Source: an uncultured Clostridia bacterium (GTDB lineage Bacteria > Bacillota > Clostridia > Christensenellales > UBA1242). From it: a stretch of 47,092 nucleotides of DNA. Where the stretch lies: the NCBI GenBank assembly GCA_947626155.1, contig CANQRC010000003.1:1-47092 (forward strand). Reading direction: 5' to 3'. This document shows positions 34,531 through 41,918 of this stretch, in pieces (the stretch's first letter is position 1; each line of letters starts with the position of its first letter). The notes beneath the pieces were generated by a model. It saw nothing but the letters and a program-made list of their open reading frames with translations. It had not been told where the DNA came from and did no database searches. A program made the position numbers and the translations under genes.

Positions 34531-35333
34531 AAGTTGTTGGGGTGAAGTTTAAAAATAGCAATCATGTTTACTCTTTTTCTCCAAACAGGAACGAACTGAA
34601 ACAGGGCGACTATGTTGTTGTTGAAACTGAGAAAGGAAATGACCTTGGCGTTGTTGTGAAGGAGAAGGAAAAAATCTCTGCCGAGGAGCTTGTTTCTTCG
34701 CTTAAAAATGTTGTAAGAAAGGCGTCTGACAAAGAGGTTAAGGATGCGGAAACTTTTGACCGTGAGGCAGAAAAACTTGCGCCAACCGTCAAAAAAATTG
34801 TCAAAGATTTTAATTTGGAGATGAAAATTGTAAAGGTGGAGGCAAGTTTTGACAATTCGCGTTACATCATAAACTTCACCGCCGAAAACAGGGTGGATTT
34901 TCGCGAACTTGTAAAAAAACTTGCCGAGACGCTGAAGAAAAGAGTTGAACTTAGGCAGATTGGAAGTCGCGACGAAGTGAGAATGCTTGGCGGCTTTGGC
35001 CCATGCGGAAAAATTTGCTGCTGCGTTCAAAACTTTGGCGAGTTTGACCACGTTTCAATGAAAATGGCAAAGAACCAAAACCTCTCCCTGAACCCTCAAA
35101 GCATAAGCGGGCTTTGCGGAAAACTGATGTGCTGCATAGCATATGAAAATCCTACTTATCAAGAGGCGCTTAAAGTTATGCCAAAAGTTGGAACGGAAGT
35201 TTCAACAAAAGACGGCAAGGGGAAAGTTGTTTTCAACGACCTTTTAAAGCGTGAAGTTGATGTTAAATTCATAAGCGGCGATGACAGCGAAATTAAAACT
35301 TATCCGCTTGAAGAGATAAAATTTAGGGGCTAA
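34521..35333 (+). CDS. ricT: PSP1-domain protein RicT (YaaT)
   Basis: RicT forms the Y-complex with RicA and RicF, which in Bacillus assists RNase Y and sporulation, competence and biofilm control and carries iron-sulfur clusters. The 270-residue protein has the PSP1 fold and its two cysteine clusters: FGPCGKICCC (Cys162, 166, 167, 168) and GLCGKLMCC (Cys199, 204, 205). Length and order match the family. The ATG lies inside the end of holB (10-nt overlap) with a TTGGAGG Shine-Dalgarno sequence within holB, so translation is likely coupled. I see no ricA or ricF in the window. Confidence 0.95.
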   Translation: MQIEVVGVKFKNSNHVYSFSPNRNELKQGDYVVVETEKGNDLGVVVKEKEKISAEELVSSLKNVVRKASDKEVKDAETFDREAEKLAPTVKKIVKDFNLEMKIVKVEASFDNSRYIINFTAENRVDFRELVKKLAETLKKRVELRQIGSRDEVRMLGGFGPCGKICCCVQNFGEFDHVSMKMAKNQNLSLNPQSISGLCGKLMCCIAYENPTYQEALKVMPKVGTEVSTKDGKGKVVFNDLLKREVDVKFISGDDSEIKTYPLEEIKFRG

Positions 35334-35350
35334 AATAAAGCCCTTTTTTA
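35327..35350 (+). terminator. Hairpin terminator between ricT and trmN6
   Basis: GGGCT (35327-35331) pairs with AGCCC (35339-35343) around an A-rich loop, followed by seven T. The ricT stop codon overlaps the first arm. The next gene begins only 14 nt after the T-run, with no room for a full promoter, so termination here is probably partial. Confidence 0.7.
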
Positions 35351-35363
35351 AAAAGGAAAAATT

Positions 35364-36143
35364 ATGGAAAAAGCAAAAAATGCAGAAAAAATTCAAAAAA
35401 ATAGCAAAAAATTGCAAAAAAATGCTGTTTTTTTAGAAAAAAATGAAAAAATTGAAGATTTGCAATGCAAAAATTTAAAAATAATTCAAAACAAAGAACT
35501 TTACACTTTCACTTCAGACAGCGTTATTTTGGCAAATTTTATAAAATCAAAAAAAGAGAATGTGGCAGTTGAGATTGGCTGTGGCAGCGGCGTAATTTCA
35601 ATTTTGCTGACCGCAAAAACTGACATAAAAAAGATTTTTGCATTTGAAATTCAAAAGCCAATGGCGGACCTTGCAAGCAAAAATGTTTGTTTAAACCGCC
35701 TTGAAGAGAAGATTGAAATTGTTGGTGATGACATCTTAAATTTTTCAAAATATGTGAAAGAGGCGGATGTTGTTTTTTCCAATCCTCCATATTTTAAGGT
35801 TACAAATTTTCAGCAAAACGAAGTAAAAAAAATTGCCAAGGAAGAGGTTTGTTTAAACTGCGAAAAACTCATTTATGTTGCTGAAAAAATTTTGAAAAAT
35901 GGCGGCGCATTTTATTGTTGTTATCTTGCAAGCCGTGCGGCAGAACTTATTCAAACTTGCCAAAATCACAATTTGGCGGTCAAAGAGATGTTTTTCACTG
36001 AGAACGGAAAGGGCGAAGTTAAACTTGTGGTGATTAAATGCGTGAAGGGCGGCAAAAACGAGGTTAAGGTTTTTCCAAATCTCGTCACAAATGAGCAGGA
36101 CGGAACTTATTTGGAAAAGTTGCATACAAAATATTTTGGGTAA
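35364..36143 (+). CDS. trmN6: SAM-dependent methyltransferase, tRNA1(Val) (adenine-37-N6) type (TrmN6/YabB)
   Basis: The 259-residue protein has the TrmN6-like core: TFTSDSVILANFI (48-60), the SAM-binding motif I VEIGCGSGVISILL (69-82), the acidic DD (122-123) and the catalytic NPPY (140-143) that marks exocyclic-N adenine methyltransferases. The first 30 residues are an Asn/Lys-rich extension of low complexity that may be disordered. Synteny with holB and ricT matches Firmicutes yabB. The ATG has a Shine-Dalgarno sequence (AAAAAGG). The exact tRNA target is inferred from the family, not shown here. Confidence 0.85.
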   Translation: MEKAKNAEKIQKNSKKLQKNAVFLEKNEKIEDLQCKNLKIIQNKELYTFTSDSVILANFIKSKKENVAVEIGCGSGVISILLTAKTDIKKIFAFEIQKPMADLASKNVCLNRLEEKIEIVGDDILNFSKYVKEADVVFSNPPYFKVTNFQQNEVKKIAKEEVCLNCEKLIYVAEKILKNGGAFYCCYLASRAAELIQTCQNHNLAVKEMFFTENGKGEVKLVVIKCVKGGKNEVKVFPNLVTNEQDGTYLEKLHTKYFG

Positions 36144-36150
36144 AAGGGTA

Positions 36151-36179
36151 TTGACAAGTGGACGCAAGAGTGATATAAT
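36151..36179 (+). promoter_or_regulatory. Strong promoter upstream of the coiled-coil protein gene
   Basis: Consensus TTGACA (36151-36156), a 17-bp spacer and consensus TATAAT (36174-36179), the -10 preceded by TGA (extended). It gives an 18-20 nt leader with an AGGAGAGG Shine-Dalgarno sequence. Confidence 0.9.
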
Positions 36180-36203
36180 TTTAGGCGAAAAAGGAGAGGA
36201 AAA

Positions 36204-36818
36204 ATGAAAGAACTTGATTTTATGTTGGCTCTTGATCAACTTGAAAAAGTTAGGGAAGAGATTTCCCAAAAAAAGCAAGAATTGAGCGAATATGAAAAAA
36301 GAATAAATCAAGAAGAGAAAAGATTATTTCGAAAAGCGGCTCAAAGCGGAGTGTTTAGAATTAGCCTTGGCGAATTTGTTAAGGAATATAAAAAAATCAC
36401 AAATAAAAAGCGAGCCAAAATTGGCAAGCAAGAAATTGAGGAAATTTTGCTTGTTGACACAATAATTTGCCGCGACGCAAACGGCGAGAGAATAACAAAC
36501 AAAGCTGATCTTAATAAGATTGAGAAGGTTTCTTTAAATGTTGACATTATCGTTGACGGCTATAGCGCCTTGTCATTGGAGGACATTGAATTGAACCCTG
36601 ATGACAGACTTGCAGATGGAACGTGGCTTAAAGATGCATTAAAAGACAACGGCTGCGCCGATATGCTTATGTTTAAAAATGAGGCTCTGCTTAGGGACGT
36701 GATTGTTGACTTTTCTCCAGAGTCAAGCGCAATGAAAAGTTGCGTGGAAGTGCGTGATACAGTTTTAGAGGTTGTTGCTCAAAAGGCAGTTCATGTGCAC
36801 GAGCATTTTAAAGACTGA
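36204..36818 (+). CDS. Unknown protein with N-terminal coiled coil
   Basis: The 204-residue soluble protein begins with a charged helix (about 1-48, LDQLEKVREEISQKKQELSE style) with coiled-coil character. A lysine-rich segment follows (EYKKITNKKRAKIGKQEI, about 68-85), then a mixed alpha/beta domain. I recognise no family and see no signal peptide or membrane helix. It stands alone between its own near-consensus promoter and a perfect terminator, with a strong Shine-Dalgarno sequence, so it is probably well expressed. Neighbours give no clue to function. Confidence 0.75.
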   Translation: MKELDFMLALDQLEKVREEISQKKQELSEYEKRINQEEKRLFRKAAQSGVFRISLGEFVKEYKKITNKKRAKIGKQEIEEILLVDTIICRDANGERITNKADLNKIEKVSLNVDIIVDGYSALSLEDIELNPDDRLADGTWLKDALKDNGCADMLMFKNEALLRDVIVDFSPESSAMKSCVEVRDTVLEVVAQKAVHVHEHFKD

Positions 36819-36835
36819 GTTTTCAGTCTTTTTTT
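36810..36835. terminator. Shared terminator between the coiled-coil gene and spmB
   Basis: A perfect 9-bp stem (36810-36818 with 36823-36831) with a GTTT loop is followed by a T-run on the plus strand. The plus-strand TGA lies in the first arm, and spmB's stop (36834-36836, minus strand) abuts the second. Confidence 0.85.
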
Positions 36836-37340
36836 ACATTATTTTGCAGATTAAACACGCCACAATTGTGCCAACAAGCGAGCAGATAAGGGCGACCGGA
36901 ATGGCATAGAGAAGCTTTTTGACTTTGGTCTGCGAAATATAAACGGTTGCCACATAAAAAATTGTTTCGCTGCAGCCCATAATCACGCAGGCGCAGCGGC
37001 TAATATAACTGTCCGGCCCATAAGAAGAGAAGATATTCTCCAAAATCCCATAACTTCCACTTCCCGTAAATGGGCGAAGCAGGACAAGCTCCACAAGTTC
37101 TTTTGGAATTCCCAAAAAGTTGAAAACGGGCGAAAGAATCTCGGCAAGAAAATTTGTTATTCCGCTCACTCTCAAAAGCGCCACAGCAATCAAAATGCTT
37201 GCAATATAAGGAAAAATTTCCACAACCAATTTAATTGCGCCTTTCGCACCGTTGACAAAACCGTCATAGGTGTTTATTTTTTTAACAAGGCAATATACAA
37301 AAAGCCCAATAAACAAAATTGGCAGAATGAAGACGCTCAT
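36834..37340 (-). CDS. spmB: Spore maturation protein SpmB
   Basis: The 168-residue membrane protein has about four or five hydrophobic segments and the nucleoside-recognition (Gate) fold seen in SpmB. Typical stretches are KGAIKLVVEIFPYIASILIAVALLR, LVLLRPFTGSGSYGI and CSETIFYVATVY. In Bacillus, SpmA and SpmB are needed for full spore-core dehydration. It overlaps spmA by 4 nt (ATGA), so the two are translationally coupled and probably form one complex. Homologues also occur in non-sporulating bacteria, so presence alone does not prove sporulation. Confidence 0.93.
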   Translation of the reverse strand: MSVFILPILFIGLFVYCLVKKINTYDGFVNGAKGAIKLVVEIFPYIASILIAVALLRVSGITNFLAEILSPVFNFLGIPKELVELVLLRPFTGSGSYGILENIFSSYGPDSYISRCACVIMGCSETIFYVATVYISQTKVKKLLYAIPVALICSLVGTIVACLICKIM

Positions 37341-37906
37341 TTTTTTGTTTTCCTTTTAATTTTGTCAATCAAATGCACAAGCAAAATTCCAAGCGCAGTT
37401 GTGATGAATGTGGCAATAATTGTTGGCAAAATTATGTCGGAAGGATTGGCAGAGCCGGCGTTTGCGCGCAGCCCAATCACCGTTGTGGGCAAAAGTTGAA
37501 TTGAAGTTGCGTTTACAACAATAAGCATTATCATTGCAAAACTTGCTTTTCCACTTCCGTCGTCGAGGGCGCGCATAGATTTTATTCCAAGCGGCGTTGC
37601 GGCGTTTCCAATTCCAAGCATATTTGCTGAAACATTAAGCGCAATAAGTTTTTGTGTGTCGGGGTTGTCCACCCTAAAAATTTTTTTGATTAGGGGGCGC
37701 AAAAGGTGGGCAAGTTTTTCGCTTAGCCCACTCAAATTTACAAGTTCAATAATTCCAAGCCACACGGCATAAACGGCGCAGAGTTCTATGCAAAGATTAA
37801 GTGCCTCGGTGGAGGCGGAAATCATCTCAGAGAGAACCGCGCCCGGATTTGTGACCAGCAAAACCAACATACTTGCAAGCATCATGATTATCCAAAAGGT
37901 GTTCAT
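37337..37906 (-). CDS. spmA: Spore maturation protein SpmA
   Basis: The 189-residue membrane protein shows the SpmA pattern: ending of helix 1 with TNPGAVLSEMI, then YAVWLGIIELVNLSGLSEKLAHLLRPLIKKIF, SANMLGIGNAATPLGIKSM and ATSIQLLPTTVIGLR. It is the first gene of the spmA-spmB pair and is transcribed away from tatD. No Shine-Dalgarno sequence precedes the ATG; a TAAAAT on the minus strand ends 5 nt before it, consistent with a near-leaderless mRNA. The sequence does not by itself show whether a sporulation sigma factor is used. Confidence 0.93.
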   Translation of the reverse strand: MNTFWIIMMLASMLVLLVTNPGAVLSEMISASTEALNLCIELCAVYAVWLGIIELVNLSGLSEKLAHLLRPLIKKIFRVDNPDTQKLIALNVSANMLGIGNAATPLGIKSMRALDDGSGKASFAMIMLIVVNATSIQLLPTTVIGLRANAGSANPSDIILPTIIATFITTALGILLVHLIDKIKRKTKK

Positions 37907-37911
37907 ACAAA

Positions 37912-37940
37912 ATTTTATGCGTCAAAAACGCAATTTTTCA
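37912..37940 (-). promoter_or_regulatory. Possible promoter of spmA-spmB with palindromic spacer
   Basis: On the minus strand TAAAAT (37917-37912) lies 5 nt before the spmA ATG; the matching -35 position (37940-37935) reads TGAAAA, which is weak. A 5-bp hairpin, TGCGT-CAAAA-ACGCA (37918-37932), occupies the spacer. Confidence 0.35.
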
Positions 37941-37958
37941 CTATTTTGCAGCCACTGA

Positions 37959-37987
37959 TTGACTTAAACGGCCTTTTTTGATAAAAT
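37959..37987 (+). promoter_or_regulatory. Leaderless-type promoter of tatD-rsmA
   Basis: TTGACT (37959-37964), a 17-bp spacer and TAAAAT (37982-37987), with 6 nt to the ATG at 37994. Confidence 0.8.
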
Positions 37988-37993
37988 GTGAAC

Positions 37994-38770
37994 ATGAAAC
38001 TTGTTGACAGCCACGCCCATCTTAATGATGAGGCATATAAAGAGGATTTAAAAGAGGTTATTGAGAGGGTGAACGAAGAACTTGCCGCGTGCATTTGCAG
38101 CAGCAGTGATATTTCGTCTTCCCAAGAGGCAATCAGGCTTGCCAAAGAAAACCCAAAGATTTTTGCCAATGTTGGCGTTCATCCAGAGAACGTGGAGGAC
38201 TTTGACGAAGAAAAAGTGTCAGCACTTTTAAGGTGTGACAAAGTTGTGGCGGTTGGCGAAATTGGGCTGGATTATCACTATCTTAAAGACCTTTCGCCGG
38301 AGGAAATTGATGCGCAAAAACTACGCCAAAAGGAAGTTTTTATCAGGCAAATCAACCTTGCAAACAAATTTAATCTTCCAATTGTTGTTCACAGCCGCGA
38401 CGCAATGGGCGACACAATTGAAATTTTGAAGAAAAATCCGCCAAAGCGCGCCAGTCTTTTGCACTGTTACAGCGGAAGCGTGGAGAGTGCAAAAATTCTT
38501 ATGGACATGGGCTTTTCTTTCTCTTTTGGCGGCGTGACCACTTTCAAGAATGCAAAAAGCGTTCAGGAAGTGGTGAAAAGTTTGCCGCTTGAGAGAATTT
38601 TGCTTGAAACAGACTGCCCTTATCTTGCCCCAGAGCCATTTAGGGGCACGCGGAACGAACCAAAAAATGTGAAATATGTTGCCGACAAAATAGCCACGCT
38701 TAAAGGGCTTTCAATTGAAGAAGTTGCAGAAGCAACCACAAAAAACGCAAAAAGGTTGTTTTCAATATGA
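37994..38770 (+). CDS. tatD: TatD-family metal-dependent hydrolase/DNase
   Basis: The 258-residue TIM-barrel amidohydrolase carries the TatD motifs: DSHAHLND (5-12), VGVHPENV, VGEIGLDYHY, LPIVVHSRDA, LLHCYSGS and LLETDCPYLAPEPFRG, which supply the His, Glu and Asp metal ligands. Characterised homologues have 3'-5' exonuclease or DNase activity. An in-frame GTG two codons upstream is rejected because the ATG at 37994 fits the family N-terminus and the promoter geometry. Its stop overlaps the rsmA start by 4 nt. The tatD-rsmA order is common in Firmicutes. Confidence 0.95.
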   Translation: MKLVDSHAHLNDEAYKEDLKEVIERVNEELAACICSSSDISSSQEAIRLAKENPKIFANVGVHPENVEDFDEEKVSALLRCDKVVAVGEIGLDYHYLKDLSPEEIDAQKLRQKEVFIRQINLANKFNLPIVVHSRDAMGDTIEILKKNPPKRASLLHCYSGSVESAKILMDMGFSFSFGGVTTFKNAKSVQEVVKSLPLERILLETDCPYLAPEPFRGTRNEPKNVKYVADKIATLKGLSIEEVAEATTKNAKRLFSI

Positions 38771-39543
38771 TTGATTTTGAGTTTAAAAAGAAGTTTGGAC
38801 AAAATTTCATCTCTGACAAAAACCTCTTGTCGGCAATTGTCTCCGACGCCGGCGTGACGGGGCAAGACGAAGTTTTGGAGGTTGGCGCTGGCGCTGGTGC
38901 ACTGACGGAAATTTTGAGTGAGAGGGCAAAAAAAGTTGTGTCTTTTGAGATTGATAAAGACCTTGAAAGCCACCTTTTGGCGCTTAAACTGAAAAATGTG
39001 AAGTTTGTTTTTGAAGACTTTATGAAAGCAAACTTGGCGCAAGTTGAAAAAGAGTTTTCGGCCAAATATAAGGTTGTGGCAAACCTTCCTTATTACATTA
39101 CCACGCCAATTATTTTCAAATTTTTGGAAGAGGCGACAAGGCTTGAAAGTTTGACAATAATGGTTCAAAAAGAGGTGGCCGAGCGCATATGTGCTAACTT
39201 TGGCGGAAAGGAATATGGCGTTTTGACCGTGATGATAAACTTTTATGGCGAGCCAAAAATTGTGAGAAACATTAGCAGAAATATGTTTTATCCTGCACCA
39301 AATGTTGACAGCGCGCTTGTGAGGATTGACCTGCGCGAAAAATTTCCAAACATTGACAAAAAGGCCTTTTTCAGGTTTGTTCAAACGTGTTTTTCCATGA
39401 GAAGAAAGACGCTTTTAAACAACCTTTCTCAAAATTTTTCCAAAGAGGAGTTAAAAGAAAAACTTGGCGAACAGACCCTAAAAAAGAGGGCGGAGACGCT
39501 TTCGCCAGAGGAATTTGTTGAGCTTTTTAAAAAACTAAACTGA
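38767..39543 (+). CDS. rsmA: 16S rRNA (adenine1518/1519-N6)-dimethyltransferase RsmA (KsgA)
   Basis: RsmA dimethylates two adjacent adenines in the 3' hairpin of 16S rRNA as a late step in small-subunit maturation; its loss gives kasugamycin resistance. The 258-residue protein has KKFGQNFISDKN at the start, SAM motif EVGAGAGALTEIL, the FEIDKDL acidic loop, the catalytic VVANLPYYITTPI and the C-terminal PAPNVDSALVRI and CFSMRRKTLLNNL signatures. It is translationally coupled to tatD (ATGA overlap). Its TGA is immediately adjacent to the stop of the convergent DUF1540-like gene, with no intergenic base and no visible terminator between. Confidence 0.97.
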   Translation: MIDFEFKKKFGQNFISDKNLLSAIVSDAGVTGQDEVLEVGAGAGALTEILSERAKKVVSFEIDKDLESHLLALKLKNVKFVFEDFMKANLAQVEKEFSAKYKVVANLPYYITTPIIFKFLEEATRLESLTIMVQKEVAERICANFGGKEYGVLTVMINFYGEPKIVRNISRNMFYPAPNVDSALVRIDLREKFPNIDKKAFFRFVQTCFSMRRKTLLNNLSQNFSKEELKEKLGEQTLKKRAETLSPEEFVELFKKLN

Positions 39544-39855
39544 CTATTTATGCAAAAAAGTCACGCAAAGGGGCTTTTCTTTCAGGTCGTTCACAGTTAT
39601 TCCGTTTGCCACACATTTGCCGTCACTATTAAAAAGGCAAACCGCGTTGCAGTTTATGTCCAGCGTGGCGGAATCCCTCTGCGGTGCATACTTGGGTGGT
39701 GTGTCAGTGAAAAGCCACTTTGTCTTGTCCACCGCGGGCTTGTCACCGGGTTCGAATTTGTCGCACTCGGTGTTTTTTCTTATCAAAATTTCTTTTGCCT
39801 TGCAAGTGTATCTGTCGTTGTAGGCACACTTTGTTTTTCTGCATCTTATATCCAT
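39544..39855 (-). CDS. Small protein with two DUF1540-like cysteine modules
   Basis: The 103-residue protein contains two copies of a short Cys motif: Cys5, 10, 18, 31 (CRKTKCAYNDRYTCKAKEI...CDKF) and Cys69, 73, 81, 97 (CNAVCLFNSDGKCVANGI...CVTF), joined by a Lys/Pro-rich linker. The spacing resembles DUF1540, a small, presumably metal-binding family common in Clostridia, whose role is unknown. Eight Cys suggest one metal per module. A GAGGT Shine-Dalgarno sequence lies upstream on the minus strand. It is convergent with rsmA and divergent from rplI, from which it is separated by under 80 nt. Confidence 0.75.
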   Translation of the reverse strand: MDIRCRKTKCAYNDRYTCKAKEILIRKNTECDKFEPGDKPAVDKTKWLFTDTPPKYAPQRDSATLDINCNAVCLFNSDGKCVANGITVNDLKEKPLCVTFLHK

Positions 39856-39886
39856 TTTTTACCTCACAATTATTGTTGTCCAATTC

Positions 39887-39915
39887 TTGACAAAAAAAAC
39901 GCAATGTTGTAAACT
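39887..39915 (+). promoter_or_regulatory. Promoter of rplI
   Basis: TTGACA (39887-39892), a 17-bp spacer and TAAACT (39910-39915). Transcription should start near 39922, leaving about 11 nt that include the GAGGTG Shine-Dalgarno sequence, a very short but conventional leader. Confidence 0.75.
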
Positions 39916-39932
39916 TATTTTAGAGGTGAAAA

Positions 39933-40379
39933 ATGAAAGTTGTTTTGTTGGAAAATGTAAAAGGCACGGGCAAAAAAGGGGAAATCAAAGAGGTTGCTGA
40001 CGGCTTTGCAAACAATTTTTTGCTTAAAAAGGGGCTTGCAAGGGTGGCAAACGCCAGCGCGCTGAGTGAAAACAGAATTCAAAAGGACGCATCAAAATTT
40101 CATAAGGAACAAGAAATTTTGCGGGCAAAAGAACTTGCAAAACAAATTGAGGGCAAAACTGTCATGCTGAAAATTAAGTGCGGCGAAAACGGAAAGACTT
40201 TTGGCTCGGTGACCAGCAAAGAAATTTCCGAGGCGTTGCTTGGCATGAAAATTGAACTTGACAAGAAAAAGATTGACCTCAAAGAGCCAATCAAAGCGGC
40301 AGGAATTTACACAGTTGTAGCAAGAGTCTATCCTGAAATTTCGGCAAAATTCACAGTTGAGGTGCTTGCGCAAAAATAG
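39933..40379 (+). CDS. rplI: 50S ribosomal protein L9
   Basis: The 148-residue protein is normal in length for L9 and begins with the family signature MKVVLLENVKGTGKKGEIKEVADGFANNFL. A helical connector (about 45-75) and a C-terminal RNA-binding domain with the CGENGKTFGSVTSKEI stretch follow. It binds domain V of 23S rRNA near the L1 stalk. The usual Firmicutes neighbour dnaB is not adjacent here; rplI is alone, with its own promoter and terminator. Confidence 0.97.
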   Translation: MKVVLLENVKGTGKKGEIKEVADGFANNFLLKKGLARVANASALSENRIQKDASKFHKEQEILRAKELAKQIEGKTVMLKIKCGENGKTFGSVTSKEISEALLGMKIELDKKKIDLKEPIKAAGIYTVVARVYPEISAKFTVEVLAQK

Positions 40380-40380
40380 G

Positions 40381-40405
40381 AAAGATGAGAAAATCATCTT
40401 TTTTT
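40381..40405 (+). terminator. rplI terminator
   Basis: AAAGATGA (40381-40388) pairs perfectly with TCATCTTT (40394-40401) around GAAAA, followed by T residues. The stop codon of the minus-strand small ORF lies in the second arm. Confidence 0.85.
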
Positions 40406-40555
40406 AAACTTGCAGCCAATCAGGGTGGTGAGCGAGTAGGAAATTTGATTTATAAAATTTCTAAGCTCTTCAATTTCTTCTGTTGTCATGTCTTTTGCAA
40501 GTTCCATGGCAATTGACGTGGCAAGAAGCACCATCTCTTCGTCCGTGCGTTTCAT
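40394..40555 (-). CDS. 53-residue small protein, possibly DUF6774-like
   Basis: A frame of 53 codons, MKRTDEEMVL at the start and IGCKFKKR at the end, fills the gap between rplI and the next plus-strand gene. It is predicted to be two helices (about 4-22 and 24-46) with a TTEEIEELRNFINQ segment, and in general pattern resembles small DUF6774-type proteins of gut Firmicutes; that comparison is from memory. It has an ATG but no Shine-Dalgarno sequence; ATAAAT or TAAATA ends 5-6 nt upstream, so a leaderless start is possible. Its TGA sits in the rplI terminator stem. Convergence and lack of any other gene here favour it being real. Confidence 0.55.
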   Translation of the reverse strand: MKRTDEEMVLLATSIAMELAKDMTTEEIEELRNFINQISYSLTTLIGCKFKKR

Positions 40556-40610
40556 AGTTATATTTATTTGTTTTGAAGGGAAATTGTTATAAACAAATTT
40601 TTAAAAAATA

Positions 40611-40639
40611 TTGCAAATGCAAAAAAAGTATTGTATAAT
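40611..40639 (+). promoter_or_regulatory. Leaderless-type promoter of the gene at 40646
   Basis: TTGCAA (40611-40616), a 17-bp spacer and TATAAT (40634-40639), with 6 nt to the ATG at 40646. Confidence 0.8.
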
Positions 40640-40645
40640 AATCAC

Positions 40646-41899
40646 ATGAAAACAAAAAAGAGGAAAAAATCTTTTGGGGTTGTTGAAGGGGAATTCAAAA
40701 CTCCCCAGCCAAGCGCCGAGGACAAACTTATAAAAGATTTTACGCAACTTTTATATTATCAGCGAAAGCAAAAAAACAATTTGCTTGGAGATTTTGCGGA
40801 CGGGAAATATGACATCAGGGACGAAAACATTTTAAAAGCCCTAATAAAACTGCCAAAGAAGTTTGAAAATCAAGAGGGAGATTCAATATATGTTTCTTCG
40901 AGGCTGGACGACTTTGTTTTAAATTTTAGAATTGACATGGATGTTTCCTACTCATATTGTGACGCTCGAATTTGGCTTATAGAAATTGAAAATGGCGCGG
41001 AAGAAGACATAAAACACCTCACTCAACTGGACCGAATTGTGGAAATTTATTCCCAGGAATTTAGGCAGAAAACCCTTGATGGCTGGAATGTTTATTATGA
41101 TGACCAACAAATTGAAATTGACCAATATTTAAAAAACTTTTTGAGGATGCAACGCGAAGAATATTTGTTCAGCCAAGAACTTGTTGCCATTTTGTCTCAG
41201 CTATATCTGGTTAGGATGCTAAAACTTTTTGACACACTTGGGGAGGACGGCGAAAAACTTAAAATGGAATACAGAAAGTTGATGGAAGAGAAGCTCAGCG
41301 CCGACCCATCACTTTCCCAAGACTTTGCTTTTCAAAAAGAGGTTTTGGACTATGTGATCATGAAAAACAACGCCTTGCCAGAAATTTTGAAGACGGCAGA
41401 GGGCAAGGCGGTGCTTGAGGGCTACATCAAGCCCATCACAAACATCAAAGAGAAGAGGTTTGAGACAATCACCGAGGACGCCAAGGCAGAGAAAAAGCAG
41501 GAAAAGAAAACCGTTGCCGCTGCCAAGCCAAAGGTTAAATCTGGCGGCTCAAAGACGGTCACAAAGCCAACGCCAAAAATTGATTATGGAAAAATATTTG
41601 GAAAAGATGCTCCAAAATTTTCAGCTCCAAGCCCAGTTGTTACGGTTGTCATTCCAGAAATTACTCCAAAGAAGGGAGCGCCAACTGTTGCGCCACCTAC
41701 AAAAGAGCCACCTCTCCGCGGAATTCCCACGCCATCAGCAAAAACTCCACCAGCCGAAAGAAAGCCTTTGCCTGGCGTAGGTGGTGGTCTTGGTGCGGAA
41801 CCTGAAGCCGAGTTGGGTGGCGAGGAGAAAGAATTGGGCACCGAAGAAAAAGGCAAACCACCAAAGACATTAGATGGTGGATTAGGAAAGCCTCTTTAA
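40646..41899 (+). CDS. Unknown protein with helical N-terminal domain and disordered Lys/Pro/Gly-rich tail
   Basis: The 417-residue product has two parts. Residues 1-260 are acidic, soluble and probably helical, with no domain I recognise. From about 275 to the end the sequence is low in complexity: AEKKQEKKTVAAAKPK, repeated TPKI/PSPV/PPTKEPP proline-rich stretches, then GVGGGLGAEPEAELGGEEKELG and a GGLGKPL end. No signal peptide or membrane helix is seen. The ATG at 40646 is chosen over a TTG at 40631 because the latter lies in the promoter. It is monocistronic, leaderless by promoter geometry, and convergent with another unknown gene across a shared terminator. Confidence 0.75.
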   Translation: MKTKKRKKSFGVVEGEFKTPQPSAEDKLIKDFTQLLYYQRKQKNNLLGDFADGKYDIRDENILKALIKLPKKFENQEGDSIYVSSRLDDFVLNFRIDMDVSYSYCDARIWLIEIENGAEEDIKHLTQLDRIVEIYSQEFRQKTLDGWNVYYDDQQIEIDQYLKNFLRMQREEYLFSQELVAILSQLYLVRMLKLFDTLGEDGEKLKMEYRKLMEEKLSADPSLSQDFAFQKEVLDYVIMKNNALPEILKTAEGKAVLEGYIKPITNIKEKRFETITEDAKAEKKQEKKTVAAAKPKVKSGGSKTVTKPTPKIDYGKIFGKDAPKFSAPSPVVTVVIPEITPKKGAPTVAPPTKEPPLRGIPTPSAKTPPAERKPLPGVGGGLGAEPEAELGGEEKELGTEEKGKPPKTLDGGLGKPL

Positions 41900-41918
41900 T
41901 TTGAATTTCACAAAAAAA

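Noticed and set aside
34137..35051. 304-codon minus-strand frame across holB and ricT
   Set aside because: Antisense to two well-supported genes, crosses their overlap, and has no recognisable product or ribosome-binding site.
38620..39384. 254-codon minus-strand frame across tatD and rsmA
   Set aside because: Shadow of the conserved plus-strand genes; the product is low in complexity with no motif.
39550..39912. 120-codon plus-strand frame between rsmA and rplI
   Set aside because: Antisense to the DUF1540-like gene, whose cysteine pattern and Shine-Dalgarno sequence are convincing; it also runs through the rplI promoter.
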